Shown in pieces: positions 9,725-18,923 of a stretch of 64,000 nt of DNA. The stretch covers positions 2,294,001 to 2,358,000 of the forward strand of contig NZ_CP027786.1 of assembly GCF_003795145.1 (NCBI RefSeq), written 5' to 3'. Numbering within the stretch: position 1 is the stretch's first letter; each line of letters begins with the position of its first letter. The notes under the pieces were generated by a model. It was not told where the DNA came from, did not search any database, and saw only the letters and a program-made list of their open reading frames with translations. This DNA comes from Tetragenococcus koreensis. GTDB lineage: Bacteria > Bacillota > Bacilli > Lactobacillales > Enterococcaceae. The translations under genes were made by a program, and so were the position numbers.

Positions 9725-10287
9725 ATGGAGGAAAAATAGAAGAAGTCATTGTCGTTGAAGGTAAAGATGATACGAGACGGCTCCAGGAGGTATTCCCGGT
9801 TGATACAATTGAAACGATTGGTTCTGCGATTAACGAAGAAATCATTGAGCGTATTATCCATGCGCAAGAAACTCGCGGCGTGATCGTTTTTACTGATCCT
9901 GATTACTCGGGTGAAAAAATTCGTAAAATCATCATGAATGAAGTGCCCGACGCTAAGCATGCTTTTTTACCGCGTGATAAAGCACGAGGCAAAAGAAAAT
10001 ATGCTAGTTTAGGAGTGGAGCATGCTAGTGATGAAGCGATTTTAGCAGCACTAGAGCACGTGGTAACACCAACGAAAGAACAAGATGTACCCAAAATCCC
10101 ACGACAATCTTTACTCAATTACGGTCTACTAGGTGGAAAGCAAGCGAAAAGACGTCGTGAATTATTGGGAGATGAACTGCGAATTGGCTATACCAACGGC
10201 AAACAACTTGAAAAGCGTTTAGCGATGTTTCGCATTACTGAAGAAGAACTAGAAAAAGCCATGAAAATCGTGGAGGAAAATTTGTGA
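9721..10287 (+). CDS. rnmV: Ribonuclease M5
   Basis: This 188-residue protein has an N-terminal Toprim domain: [12 protein letters not shown] (catalytic Glu), then [13 protein letters not shown] (DxD-type acidic pair). It matures the 5S rRNA precursor. Its length is normal for the family. Its ATG overlaps the tatD stop, and its stop overlaps the GTG start of rsmA, indicating tight translational coupling. Confidence 0.96.
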   Translation: MNGGKIEEVIVVEGKDDTRRLQEVFPVDTIETIGSAINEEIIERIIHAQETRGVIVFTDPDYSGEKIRKIIMNEVPDAKHAFLPRDKARGKRKYASLGVEHASDEAILAALEHVVTPTKEQDVPKIPRQSLLNYGLLGGKQAKRRRELLGDELRIGYTNGKQLEKRLAMFRITEEELEKAMKIVEENL

Positions 10288-11177
10288 AAGATAAAAGAGA
10301 AATTGCGGTACCCTCAAAAACCAAAGAAATTTTAGCTAAACACGGACTTACCTTGAAAAAAAGTTTGGGGCAAAATTTCTTAACCGAGCCCAATATTTTG
10401 CATAAAATCGTACAGACGGCAGATGTCACGAAAGAAACGAACATCATCGAAGTAGGTCCTGGGATTGGTGCTTTGACTGAACACTTAGCGCAAAATGCGG
10501 CGCAAGTATTGGCCTTTGAAATTGATGAGCGGCTGATTACCGTTTTAGCTGATACCTTACAAGAGTTTACGAATGTAACGATCCGCCATCAAGATGTCTT
10601 ACAAACGGATTTAGTAAAAGTAACGGATGAAGCTTTTTTTGAAAATTTGCCGATTAAAGTCGTCGCTAATTTACCTTATTATATTACTACACCTATTATG
10701 ATGCATTTTTTGGAATCGACACTTCCAGTAGCTGAAATGATTGTGATGATCCAAAAAGAAGTCGCAGAACGCATCAACGCTAAACCTGGGACTAAAGCTT
10801 ACGGTTCTTTATCCATTGCGGTGCAGTATTATATGGAAACAGAAATTTCATTCATTGTTCCTAAAACCGTTTTTGTACCACAACCTAAGGTGGATTCAGC
10901 AATCTTGAAGCTGACGCGCCGCAGACAACCAAAAGTTCAGGTAAGCAATGAAAAAGCCTTTTTTAGATTAACCAAAGCCGCTTTTCAATTGCGCCGTAAA
11001 ACTTTATGGAACAACTTGCAGCATACTTATGGGAAAGATCCTGCAACGAAAGCCTGGTTGCAAGAAAGTTTGGAACAAGCTGAAATCGATCCTTCTCGCC
11101 GTGGCGAAACCTTGTCACTAGAAGAATTTGCTTGTTTAAGTAATAAAATGGAAGAAAACGCAGTGGATACGCAATAA
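10284..11177 (+). CDS. rsmA: 16S rRNA (A1518/A1519) dimethyltransferase
   Basis: The 297-residue KsgA/RsmA enzyme dimethylates the two adjacent adenines near the 3' end of 16S rRNA using S-adenosylmethionine. Visible motifs are SLGQNFL at the start, the SAM site [20 protein letters not shown] and the catalytic [10 protein letters not shown]. The start is GTG 10284 behind GGAGGAAAA. It is the last gene of the tatD-rnmV-rsmA unit and ends at a strong terminator. Confidence 0.97.
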   Translation: MKDKREIAVPSKTKEILAKHGLTLKKSLGQNFLTEPNILHKIVQTADVTKETNIIEVGPGIGALTEHLAQNAAQVLAFEIDERLITVLADTLQEFTNVTIRHQDVLQTDLVKVTDEAFFENLPIKVVANLPYYITTPIMMHFLESTLPVAEMIVMIQKEVAERINAKPGTKAYGSLSIAVQYYMETEISFIVPKTVFVPQPKVDSAILKLTRRRQPKVQVSNEKAFFRLTKAAFQLRRKTLWNNLQHTYGKDPATKAWLQESLEQAEIDPSRRGETLSLEEFACLSNKMEENAVDTQ

Positions 11178-11212
11178 AAACACGATCTGTCTTGACAGGT
11201 CGTGTTTTTGTC
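11176..11212 (+). terminator. Terminator after rsmA
   Basis: A nearly perfect long hairpin (AAAAACACGAT pairing with GTCGTGTTTTT, extended inwards by CTGTC/GACAG) is followed by T residues. Its apex holds TGTCTTGACA. Confidence 0.9.
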
Positions 11213-11234
11213 GGTAAACTTAAGCTCAATCTAA

Positions 11235-11248
11235 GGTGTCAAGACACC
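11235..11248 (+). promoter_or_regulatory. Palindrome upstream of S component (candidate operator)
   Basis: GGTGTC and GACACC are separated by two bases. The core TGTC-N2-GACA also occurs 47 bases upstream in the apex of the rsmA terminator (TGTCTTGACA). The position just before the ribosome site suits a repressor site, but the protein is not known. Confidence 0.35.
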
Positions 11249-11265
11249 CTGTGAGGAGACCGAAA

Positions 11266-11829
11266 ATGAAAAAGAATTCTATCCACCAACTAACGCTTTC
11301 AGCTTTATTAATTGCATTAGGTGTACTAATTCCGCTTGTTATGCCGCGCATTGTTATTGGTCCGGCATCATTTACGTTAGCGAGTCATGTACCGTTATTT
11401 GTGGCCATGTTTTTTTCACCTCGTATGGCAATCACCGTTGCTTTAGGAACGGCATTTGGCTTTTTACTAACTGCACCTTTCATTATTGCATTACGAGCAC
11501 TTTCCCATCTAGTTTTTGCTGTTTTAGGAGCTTATTATTTACAAAAACGACCACAAATTGTGAATCAGCCCAAAAAATTTCAATTGTATAATCTCGTCAT
11601 TGCGATTATTCATGCGGCAGTTGAAGTGTTAGTCGTTGCCGGCTTTTTCCTTTTAGGCGGCAGTCCGCAAGTAAGCTATGATCATTCGATGTTTACGTTA
11701 TTATTTGGTTTTATAGGAGTGGGCGGTGTTATCCATAGTTTGATCGATTATAATATCGCCTTTTTTGTTGTTAAAACGCTCAGTAAAGCCTATGCTGTGC
11801 CTGTATTTAAGAAGGCAAAAGAAGGTTAA
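11266..11829 (+). CDS. niaX: ECF transporter S component, niacin type (NiaX-like)
   Basis: This 187-residue membrane protein has about six hydrophobic helices and the pattern of the vitamin S components of ECF transporters (LTLSALLIALGVLIP; GPASFTLASHVPLFVAMF; ALRALSHLVFAVLGA). The LASH motif and length best fit the NiaX group that binds niacin, but folate or other vitamins are not excluded. It needs the shared ECF module encoded elsewhere. I take ATG 11266, with GAGGAG 9 bases upstream; a GTG at 11236 in the same frame has no ribosome site. A GGTGTCAAGACACC palindrome at 11235-11248 is a candidate operator. Confidence 0.7.
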   Translation: MKKNSIHQLTLSALLIALGVLIPLVMPRIVIGPASFTLASHVPLFVAMFFSPRMAITVALGTAFGFLLTAPFIIALRALSHLVFAVLGAYYLQKRPQIVNQPKKFQLYNLVIAIIHAAVEVLVVAGFFLLGGSPQVSYDHSMFTLLFGFIGVGGVIHSLIDYNIAFFVVKTLSKAYAVPVFKKAKEG

Positions 11830-12005
11830 AAAACCATATTCGAAAAGCAAAAAGGATATTGCAGTTCTGTTATTTTCTATATGACAGTTCTGCTTTTTTT
11901 GATAAGTATAATTTATCAATCTTCATTAAAAAAATTATTTGTATTCTACGGAGAAATCGCTTATTATTATAGTGAAAAACATCACAAAATAAAAAGAGGT
12001 TTCAT

Positions 12006-13229
12006 ATGCAGAAAAAAAGCTATCATTTATTAGTTGCTAGTCTTTATTTTAATTATATCTTTCAAGGGATGGCTGCGATCATTCTTTCACAAAATATGAA
12101 TGAACTAAAGGTCTTTTGGCAAGCCACCACCAGCCAGGTTACTTTGGTGATGAGCGCGATTGGTTTAGGTAGAGTATTAGTCTTGTACTTTTCTGGCTAT
12201 TTTTCAGATCACTTTGGGCGCAAGAAAACCGTCATTATTGCTATTGTATCCTATGCTATTTTCTTTTTGGGCTTATTACTGAGTCGTAATTACCTTGGGG
12301 CAGCTTTTTTTGCCCTTTTTGGTGGCGTCAGCAACGCCTTTTTAGATACGAGTACATATCCGACGTTAATGGAAGCTTATCCTAACCAAAGAGTGAATAG
12401 TTCATTAAGCGTTTTGAACAAAGCATTTATCTCAACAGGACAGTTTATTTTACCGTTTCTGACCCGTTTTCTTATCCAAAGAGGGCTATTTTTCGGCTGG
12501 ACGTTTATTTTATGTGCCATCTGTCTTTTAGCAAATATGATTCTTTTGATTTCTTTGAGTTTTCCGCCATTAAGTACAAGAGAAGTACCTACTAATAATG
12601 ATGAAAGGACATTTTATAAACCAACGAATCATGGAATATTTCGTTTAGATGGCACTGCTCTATTGGTTTTTTCTTTCGTCTCTGTTTCGATCTTTAATAT
12701 ATTTATTTTATGGATTCCGCAATTTGTCGAGGAAGCTGGAATTACCACTCATGAAAACAGTTTGATGTTTGTCAGCATTTACAGCGCGGGCTCGTTTATT
12801 TCGGTGTTTTTAACTTCTGCCATTGTAAAAAATGGCGTTCATATCCCTAAATTCATTTTATTTTGCTTGATCGTTTCGGCCAGCGCGCTATTTATGATGC
12901 TAGTATATCCAGTTTTTATTTCCGTATTCATCGCTTCGATTCTTATTGGCCTATTTGCCGCAGGGGGCATTTGGCAATTAGGATTGATGTTGATGCTAGA
13001 AATGTTTCCCGTCTATAAGGGAAAGTGTACTAGTTATTATTCGCTAGCAACCGCCATTGGGATCATGGTGATTCCTTACATCACAGGAAATTTAAATGAT
13101 CTTTTGGGAATAAATGCTATTTTTTGGTTCAATTTTCTGTTAGTTTTGATCGGCTTGTGTGCCGCGCTTATGATCACTATGCGGTACAATAAATTGTTCA
13201 AAAAAACAGAAGAGACTGTCATTCTATAA
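12006..13229 (+). CDS. MFS transporter, YdiN/YdiM-like
   Basis: This 407-residue protein has twelve hydrophobic segments and the MFS signature GYFSDHFGRKK in the loop between helices 2 and 3. It precedes a YdiB-type shikimate/quinate dehydrogenase, mirroring the ydiN-ydiB neighbourhood of enterobacteria, so uptake of a cyclohexane carboxylic acid such as shikimate or quinate is a reasonable inference. The start ATG follows AAAGAGG. A 203-base gap separates it from the next gene, so the two may have separate promoters. Confidence 0.8.
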   Translation: MQKKSYHLLVASLYFNYIFQGMAAIILSQNMNELKVFWQATTSQVTLVMSAIGLGRVLVLYFSGYFSDHFGRKKTVIIAIVSYAIFFLGLLLSRNYLGAAFFALFGGVSNAFLDTSTYPTLMEAYPNQRVNSSLSVLNKAFISTGQFILPFLTRFLIQRGLFFGWTFILCAICLLANMILLISLSFPPLSTREVPTNNDERTFYKPTNHGIFRLDGTALLVFSFVSVSIFNIFILWIPQFVEEAGITTHENSLMFVSIYSAGSFISVFLTSAIVKNGVHIPKFILFCLIVSASALFMMLVYPVFISVFIASILIGLFAAGGIWQLGLMLMLEMFPVYKGKCTSYYSLATAIGIMVIPYITGNLNDLLGINAIFWFNFLLVLIGLCAALMITMRYNKLFKKTEETVIL

Positions 13230-13432
13230 ATAGAATTTATTGATTATTTAAAAAACAAGCATTAGACGTTATAGATCACGTTACTTATAATAGGTTTGTA
13301 GAGATTGTATGATTGATAAGGTCGTTTGTGAACAATTGCGCAAATAATCTTATTATAAACAATTTGAAATAGCGCTGGGAGTACGAACAGTGTACCTTCA
13401 ACGTAAATAAAAAAATGAAGGAGATTATAAAC

Positions 13433-14314
13433 ATGACAGAAAGATTAACTGGCCATTCGTTGTTAATTAGCTTGATCGCAACGCCCATACGACACAGTAT
13501 GTCTCCTACCATGCATAATGAAGCATTTGCCAAATTAGGTTTAGACTATGCTTATTTGGCATTTGAAGTGGGAAATGAAACATTAAAAGAAGCGGTGGAT
13601 GGGATTCGTGCTTTGGGCATTAGAGGTTCCAATGTTTCCATGCCGAATAAACAAAAAATTATCCCTTATTTAGATGAAATTGCTCCTGAGGCTGAATTAA
13701 TCGGCGCGGTAAATACAGTAACCAATAAAGATGGCAAGGGCCATTTAGTGGGCTATTGTACAGATGGGACAGGTGCGATGCAAGCTTTAGTTGATGAAGC
13801 AGTCATGGTGAAAGATCAAATTGTTACGCTGAGTGGAGCAGGAGGCGCCGGCACAGCAATTGCCATTCAAGGAGCTTTCGATGGAATAAAAGAATTGCGT
13901 ATTTTTAATATTAAAGATGAACATTATGACAATGCCAAAGCGACTGTAGATAAAATTAACGAAAATACGAATTGTCAAGCGACCTTGACTGATTTGGCTG
14001 ATCAAGATGCGTTTAAACAATCCATTGCTGAAAGTTCAATTTACATTGATGCCACAAGTGTTGGCATGAAGCCATTAGAAGATCAAAGCTTAATTGATGA
14101 GCCAGCAGTGATCCGTCCAGACTTAGTGGTGCTTGATATTTGTTACGCACCAAGAGAAACGAAATTATTGAGCTTTGCTAGAAAACACGGCGCAAAAAAA
14201 GCGATCAATGGCATTGGCATGATGATCCATCAAGGCGCTGCAGCTTTTCAACTGTTTACCGGAGAAGATATGCCCGTAGATTATATTAAAGAATTACTAT
14301 TTTCCGAAGAATAA
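13433..14314 (+). CDS. aroE: Shikimate/quinate dehydrogenase, YdiB type
   Basis: This 293-residue enzyme interconverts shikimate (or quinate) and its 3-dehydro form with NAD(P). It has the substrate site [15 protein letters not shown], the catalytic lysine in [17 protein letters not shown], the glycine-rich GAGGAGTA and the C-terminal [19 protein letters not shown] in place of the AroE NVTxPxK is characteristic of the YdiB branch, which favours a catabolic role. The chosen ATG has AAGGAG 9 bases upstream; an in-frame ATG at 13415 has none. It ends at a hairpin terminator (14341-14374). Confidence 0.9.
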   Translation: MTERLTGHSLLISLIATPIRHSMSPTMHNEAFAKLGLDYAYLAFEVGNETLKEAVDGIRALGIRGSNVSMPNKQKIIPYLDEIAPEAELIGAVNTVTNKDGKGHLVGYCTDGTGAMQALVDEAVMVKDQIVTLSGAGGAGTAIAIQGAFDGIKELRIFNIKDEHYDNAKATVDKINENTNCQATLTDLADQDAFKQSIAESSIYIDATSVGMKPLEDQSLIDEPAVIRPDLVVLDICYAPRETKLLSFARKHGAKKAINGIGMMIHQGAAAFQLFTGEDMPVDYIKELLFSEE

Positions 14315-14340
14315 TGAGTGAATGCAAATCATCCATTAAG

Positions 14341-14380
14341 AGCGATGAATTTCAACTAGTTGAGATTTATCGCTATTTTG
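14341..14380 (+). terminator. Terminator after aroE
   Basis: A stem of 14 or more pairs with two mismatches starts at AGCGATGAATTTCAACT (14341) and closes at ATCGCT (14374), followed by ATTTTG. Confidence 0.75.
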
Positions 14381-14520
14381 CGTTTAAATTAAAAAGATGG
14401 GCTTTACTTTATCCATAGAAATCGAATCGTTTTAATTTTAAGAAAATTCTCAATTAAACTTTACAATTGATTAAAACAGGTTTACCATTTTTTTAATGCA
14501 AATAGAAAGAAGACTGATTT

Positions 14521-15690
14521 ATGACCAAAACACTATATAAAAACGCACAGGTATTTACCGGGAAAAATGAAGAATTTACAGCAGGTTTCAATTTTGTAGT
14601 TGATGATGAGACTGGCACTTTTACTCAAGATGAACAAGTTGATCAAACAGTTGATCTTGCTGGTCAATATGTTATGCCAGGAATGATTAACGCACATACT
14701 CATATCGTTGCTGATCCTTATGCCAAAATAGCGCAATTAGGATCACCAGACGCGACGGCTCCAACGGCTACTTTCTTAGCTTTAAGCAATTTACAAAAAT
14801 TGTTGGCCGATGGCGTCACTTATATTCGCGACGTTGGTTCCGTTGCTGATGTAGATCTAGAACTGGCTGCTCTTGAAAGACAAGGAGATTTATTTGCACC
14901 AGGAATTATTGCTTCAGGCTCGCCATTGACGATGACAGGGGGTCACTTCAGCGAAGCAGCTTATGAAGTTGATGGGGTCGATGAAGTCAGAAAATATGCA
15001 CGTGTTTTACTGAAAAAAGGCGTTGACAATATTAAACTGATGGCTACCGGGGGTGTATCCTTTAACGGGGAGACACCCCACGATATACAGCTGACTGAAC
15101 CAGAATTAAAAGCTGCAGTCGAAGAAGCACATCATAAAGGCCGGACTGCTAATGCGCACGCCCAGGGAACAGTAGGTATACAAAACGCGCTTCGTGCAGG
15201 AGTGGACTCAGTTGAACATGCTGTTTATTTAGATGATGAAACGATTGATATGTTTTTACAAAAGGGCACGTATATTGTTCCCACATTAGCTGCACCTTGG
15301 GCCATTAACCAAAATACTGAACAGCTGCCTGATTTTATGGTCGAAAAATCTTTAGGCCTTGAAAAAGCGCACATCAAAAGTATTGGTAAAGCCGCTCAAG
15401 CAGGCGTGAAATTAGCAATGGGAACGGACTCGGGCACCGCTTTTAATAATTTTGACAAAAATTCTTCATTAGAATTGGAATTAATGGTAAATGCGGGCGC
15501 TACAAATTTACAAGTATTACAAGCAGCAACGATAAACGCGGCTAATTTATTACAAGTGGCCGATCGGGCGGGTACGATTGAGCCCAATAAGTTTGCTGAT
15601 TTTATTGTTTTAGCTGACAATCCGCTAGCAGATATCAAAGCAATTCAAAAAGAAAAGACGGTTTACAAAAAGGGAAAAGAAGTAAAATGA
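14521..15690 (+). CDS. Amidohydrolase family protein (prolidase/imidazolonepropionase-like)
   Basis: The 389-residue enzyme has the metal-dependent amidohydrolase fold: GMINAHTHI (HxH), the lysine in NIKLMATGGVS, NAHAQG and SVEHAVYLD (His), GTDSGTAF (Asp), and the C-terminal beta-sandwich with ADFIVLADNPL. The best family match is the Xaa-Pro dipeptidase-like/imidazolonepropionase-related cytosolic group; the substrate is uncertain. The ATG follows AGAAAGAAG. It is separated from its neighbours by terminators and is probably monocistronic, though the nearby yfcC transporter and iadA peptidase suggest a local theme of unusual dipeptides. Confidence 0.83.
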   Translation: MTKTLYKNAQVFTGKNEEFTAGFNFVVDDETGTFTQDEQVDQTVDLAGQYVMPGMINAHTHIVADPYAKIAQLGSPDATAPTATFLALSNLQKLLADGVTYIRDVGSVADVDLELAALERQGDLFAPGIIASGSPLTMTGGHFSEAAYEVDGVDEVRKYARVLLKKGVDNIKLMATGGVSFNGETPHDIQLTEPELKAAVEEAHHKGRTANAHAQGTVGIQNALRAGVDSVEHAVYLDDETIDMFLQKGTYIVPTLAAPWAINQNTEQLPDFMVEKSLGLEKAHIKSIGKAAQAGVKLAMGTDSGTAFNNFDKNSSLELELMVNAGATNLQVLQAATINAANLLQVADRAGTIEPNKFADFIVLADNPLADIKAIQKEKTVYKKGKEVK

Positions 15691-15730
15691 AAATATAAAG
15701 CACTGAGTGTAAAATTTATTTGAATAGGGA

Positions 15731-15786
15731 AAAATCGCCTTTATCTTTAGAGACTGTCACAGCCTAATGATAAAGGCGATTTTAAT
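15731..15786 (+). terminator. Terminator after amidohydrolase
   Basis: AAAATCGCCTTTATC (15731-15745) pairs perfectly with 15769-15783. T and A residues follow, so it may act in both directions. Confidence 0.8.
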
Positions 15787-16154
15787 GGAGAAAGACATGA
15801 AGAGAGAATCAAAGAAACAACCCCTGTCTTTGACTTAACAGGGATTGTTTTTCAATCCCCATATTTGCCTTTCTTTAACCGATTCTCTTATATTTTTCCT
15901 TTTCCCCTTAATAACTAGGAAGACTTTTTCCGATTCCTTCTTATCATAGTCAGCCAACTAGCCTTTCACCCTCTGTCTTTACACGAACAGAAAGTATTCC
16001 TAGGTTGTCAAAACGGGGACTTTAACTCATAATAGTCAGTGTAAGGTGAAATGACTACTTAGCAACAACAAAAGGTCGCTAAGGAATGGTTTATAGGATT
16101 CTCCAAAAAATAGGAAGATTAAAATCCTAAATCTAATAGGCAGGACAGAAATAG
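15784..16154. other. Gene-free stretch with hairpins upstream of galM
   Basis: No gene is visible in this stretch. A hairpin of AAACAACCCCTGT (15814-15826) with 15838-15850 has Ts after it. It is nested inside AGAGAATC/GATTCTCT arms (about 15803 and 15884). Further inverted segments include TTTCACC/GGTGAAA. It may be a decayed mobile-element end or a structured leader; nothing decides between them. Confidence 0.4.
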
Positions 16155-17192
16155 ATGCAAACAGAAAAATTTGGCGTTACTAAAGACGGACAAGAAGCTT
16201 TTTTGTACACATTTGAAAACGATAACAAAATGAAAATGACTGTGAGTAATATTGGGGCAGTTTTAACTAATCTTTGGGTGCCAGATAAAGAGGGCAACTT
16301 AAGAGATGTTGTTTTGGGTTATGATACTGTCGCAGCCTATGAAAATAATAGTGATACTCATTTTGGCGCAACAATAGGACGTAGTGCAAATCGTACAGAA
16401 AATGCTAGATTTGAGTTACGGGATAAAAAGTACAAATTAGCAAAGAATGATGGTAAGAATAATTTGCACAGTGGTCCCAATGGTTATCAGCTGAGAATTT
16501 GGACGGTGAAAAAAATAGATGACACAAATCATTCCATTACTTTTTCACTTGTTAGCTCTGATGGAGACCAAGGCTATCCAGGAGAATTACATTTAGACGT
16601 GACCTATCAGCTACAAGAAAATGGAATAAAGATTACCTACCATGGAGTTTCTAATGAAGATACTATTTTTAATCCAACGAATCATAGTTATTTTAATCTA
16701 AATGGTCATGCAAGTGGCGATGTTTCAGAACATAAATTACAATTAAAAGCAAAAGCTTTTACCCCAGTAAAAGACAACCATTCAATTCCAACGGGTGAGG
16801 TATCGACAGTCGAAGATACACCAATGGATTTCAGGCAAGAGAAAACCATTGGCAGCGATATCGAGGAAGAATATGATCAGTTGATCTATGCTAAGGGCTA
16901 TGATCATAATTTTGTCTTAGAAGAAACGGAAAAATTTGCTAAATTAACTGGCAACCAAAGTGGCATTACAATGCAAGCTGAAACAAATATGCCCGGAGTT
17001 CAAATATATACAGGGAATTTTTTAGATCATGTTTTAGGGAAAGACGGGGCTGTTTATCCAACCCGTGCAGGAGTTTGTTTGGAAACGCAATATTTTCCTA
17101 ATGCAGTAAACGAAGAAAATTTTGTTACTCCTTTATTGGAGAAAAATAAAAAGACGGCGTATTGGACACGTTACTTTTTTTCTTTAACATAG
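16155..17192 (+). CDS. galM: Aldose 1-epimerase
   Basis: The 345-residue mutarotase interconverts the alpha and beta anomers of galactose or glucose. Motifs include GATIGRSANR, NNLHSGP, NPTNHSYFNL (catalytic His), and the C-terminal CLETQYFPNAVN with the catalytic Glu. Its length is normal. The ATG at 16155 is preceded by an AGGCAGGAC stretch that gives a poor ribosome site. It has no galactose genes beside it and stands alone before a terminator (17201-17232). Confidence 0.93.
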   Translation: MQTEKFGVTKDGQEAFLYTFENDNKMKMTVSNIGAVLTNLWVPDKEGNLRDVVLGYDTVAAYENNSDTHFGATIGRSANRTENARFELRDKKYKLAKNDGKNNLHSGPNGYQLRIWTVKKIDDTNHSITFSLVSSDGDQGYPGELHLDVTYQLQENGIKITYHGVSNEDTIFNPTNHSYFNLNGHASGDVSEHKLQLKAKAFTPVKDNHSIPTGEVSTVEDTPMDFRQEKTIGSDIEEEYDQLIYAKGYDHNFVLEETEKFAKLTGNQSGITMQAETNMPGVQIYTGNFLDHVLGKDGAVYPTRAGVCLETQYFPNAVNEENFVTPLLEKNKKTAYWTRYFFSLT

Positions 17193-17200
17193 GTCCGCTT

Positions 17201-17233
17201 AAAACCTTCCAAATAGGTTTGGGAGGTTTTTAT
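17201..17233 (+). terminator. Terminator after galM
   Basis: AAAACCTTCCAAA pairs with TTTGGGAGGTTTT (one G-T pair) around a short loop, followed by T residues. Confidence 0.8.
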
Positions 17234-17393
17234 GATGATTAGAGGAATTTTTCTCTGTTATATTTATACAGTTCTATGCGTGATCATTCACCGAATTCAT
17301 TTAATTAAAATAAAAAATTTATTGAAAAACTGGAGTAACAAACGTATCATAGAACTGGTTAAAGAACTGATAAAAAGAATGGAGTAAATAATT

Positions 17394-18923
17394 ATGCAAG
17401 AAGAGCTAGAAAAAGAAGAGAAAACAGGATTCCAGATGCCGCACACCTACGTGATCATCTTTGGGATTGTGGTGGTAGCGTGGCTTTTGACTTTAGTTAT
17501 CCCAGCCGGTAAATTCAGCACAGAAGAAGTAGAATACGAAACTGGTGATGGCGGAGTTGAAACACAAGAAGTGCTACAGCAGGATTCATTCCGTTATATG
17601 CATCCGCTTGAACAAGATACTTTGCGTACAGAGTTAGAAGAGCTGTCACAAGATACAGAGACATTAGCTAATCTTCAAGTGGAAGAAGAGGACTTAACGC
17701 AAGTTTTAGATGAAAACCAAGAGATTTCGTTAAGCCAATTGTCTGAAATTGGGCTGTCTGAAGATGAGCTGTATGATCTTTATGGAGATAGTGTTTATGA
17801 CACGTCTGAAAATTTGAACAAAACTGCTAATGTCTGGGGAACAGAAGATCATTATGGTTTTGGTGTGTTCAATTACTTGTTTGAAGGGTTGGTAACCGGG
17901 GATCGGTTTAGTTCTGCGATCGGAATTGTGGCGATGCTTTTGGTAGTCGGCGGTGCCTTTGGAATTATCATGAAAACTGGAGCGATCGATGCTGGGATCT
18001 ATGCCTTTTTACGTAACGCTCGTGGCATGCAGGATTTAGCTGTGCCTTTGATTTTTGTCGCTTTTTCTTTTATGGGCGCAACTTTTGGGGCTTCTGAAGA
18101 AGTGATTGCTTTTGCGATTATTATTGTGCCGTTTACGATTGCGTTAGGTTATGATTCGATTACGGCGGTGACGATTACAATTGCGGCGGCTGAAATCGGG
18201 AATGCGGCCTCCTGGATGAGTCCTTTTAGTATCGCGATTGCCCAAGGAATTGCCGGATTGCCAGCGTTATCTGGAGCGGGCTTTCGGATTGTCATGTGGA
18301 TCGTTATCACGACCCTTGCTTGTGGTTATACGGTTCGTTATGCCAGAAAAATCAAAGCTAATCCGACCCAATCTGTAACCTACAAGTCAGATGGCTACTT
18401 CCGCAAAAATTTAAAGGGACAAAAGGAAGTAGACCATCCATTTACCTTAGGTCATAAAGTAATTTTGTTGGAATTATTAGTAGGTTTAATTTGGATTGTT
18501 TATGGTGTGATGGCTCAAGGGTTTACGATCCCGGAAATGGCTTCTCAATTCTTTGTAATCGGACTAGGTGCAGGCGTGATCGCTATTGTTTTACGTGTGA
18601 ATAATATGAGAATTAATGATGTTGCATCAGCCTTTCAAGATGGTGTGGCAGACCTTGCTCCAACAGCTGCAGTTGTCGGCATGGCCCAAGGGATTCTTTT
18701 AGTATTAGGCGGTTCAGATGCAGGTAGTTATTCAGCTTTAAATACAATTTTACACAGTGTCGGTCAACTCTTATCAGGCGTGCCTTCAATGATCGCTGCT
18801 TGGTTTATGTATATTTTCCAAAGTTTATTTAACTTAGTCGTGACATCTAATTCAGGACAAGCTGCATTAACTATGCCAATTATGGCACCTTTAGCAGACT
18901 TGGCGGGCGTTTCGGTTCTATAA
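17394..18923 (+). pseudogene. YfcC family transporter, 5' part (split by composite insertion)
   Basis: The frame encodes a YfcC/DcuC-like (C4-dicarboxylate or aminobenzoyl-glutamate-type) membrane carrier. After the first helix (about 20-42) there is an acidic exported loop of about 100 residues, then multiple helices (FGASEEVIAFAIIIVPF; TSNSGQAALTMPIMAPLADLAG). True coding ends at 18913, where a GGTTCT inverted repeat starts; the last few codons are element sequence. The missing 70 residues are at 29867-30079, and joining across the duplicated GGCGTTTC restores one frame (...LAGVS-RQVAVL...). The product is therefore truncated and loses its last helices. The intact gene would have preceded iadA, suggesting transport of isoaspartyl peptides or similar. 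Confidence 0.93.

Noticed and set aside
13285-13533. A reverse-strand frame at the start of aroE
   Set aside because: It overlaps the well-supported dehydrogenase start and has no family features.
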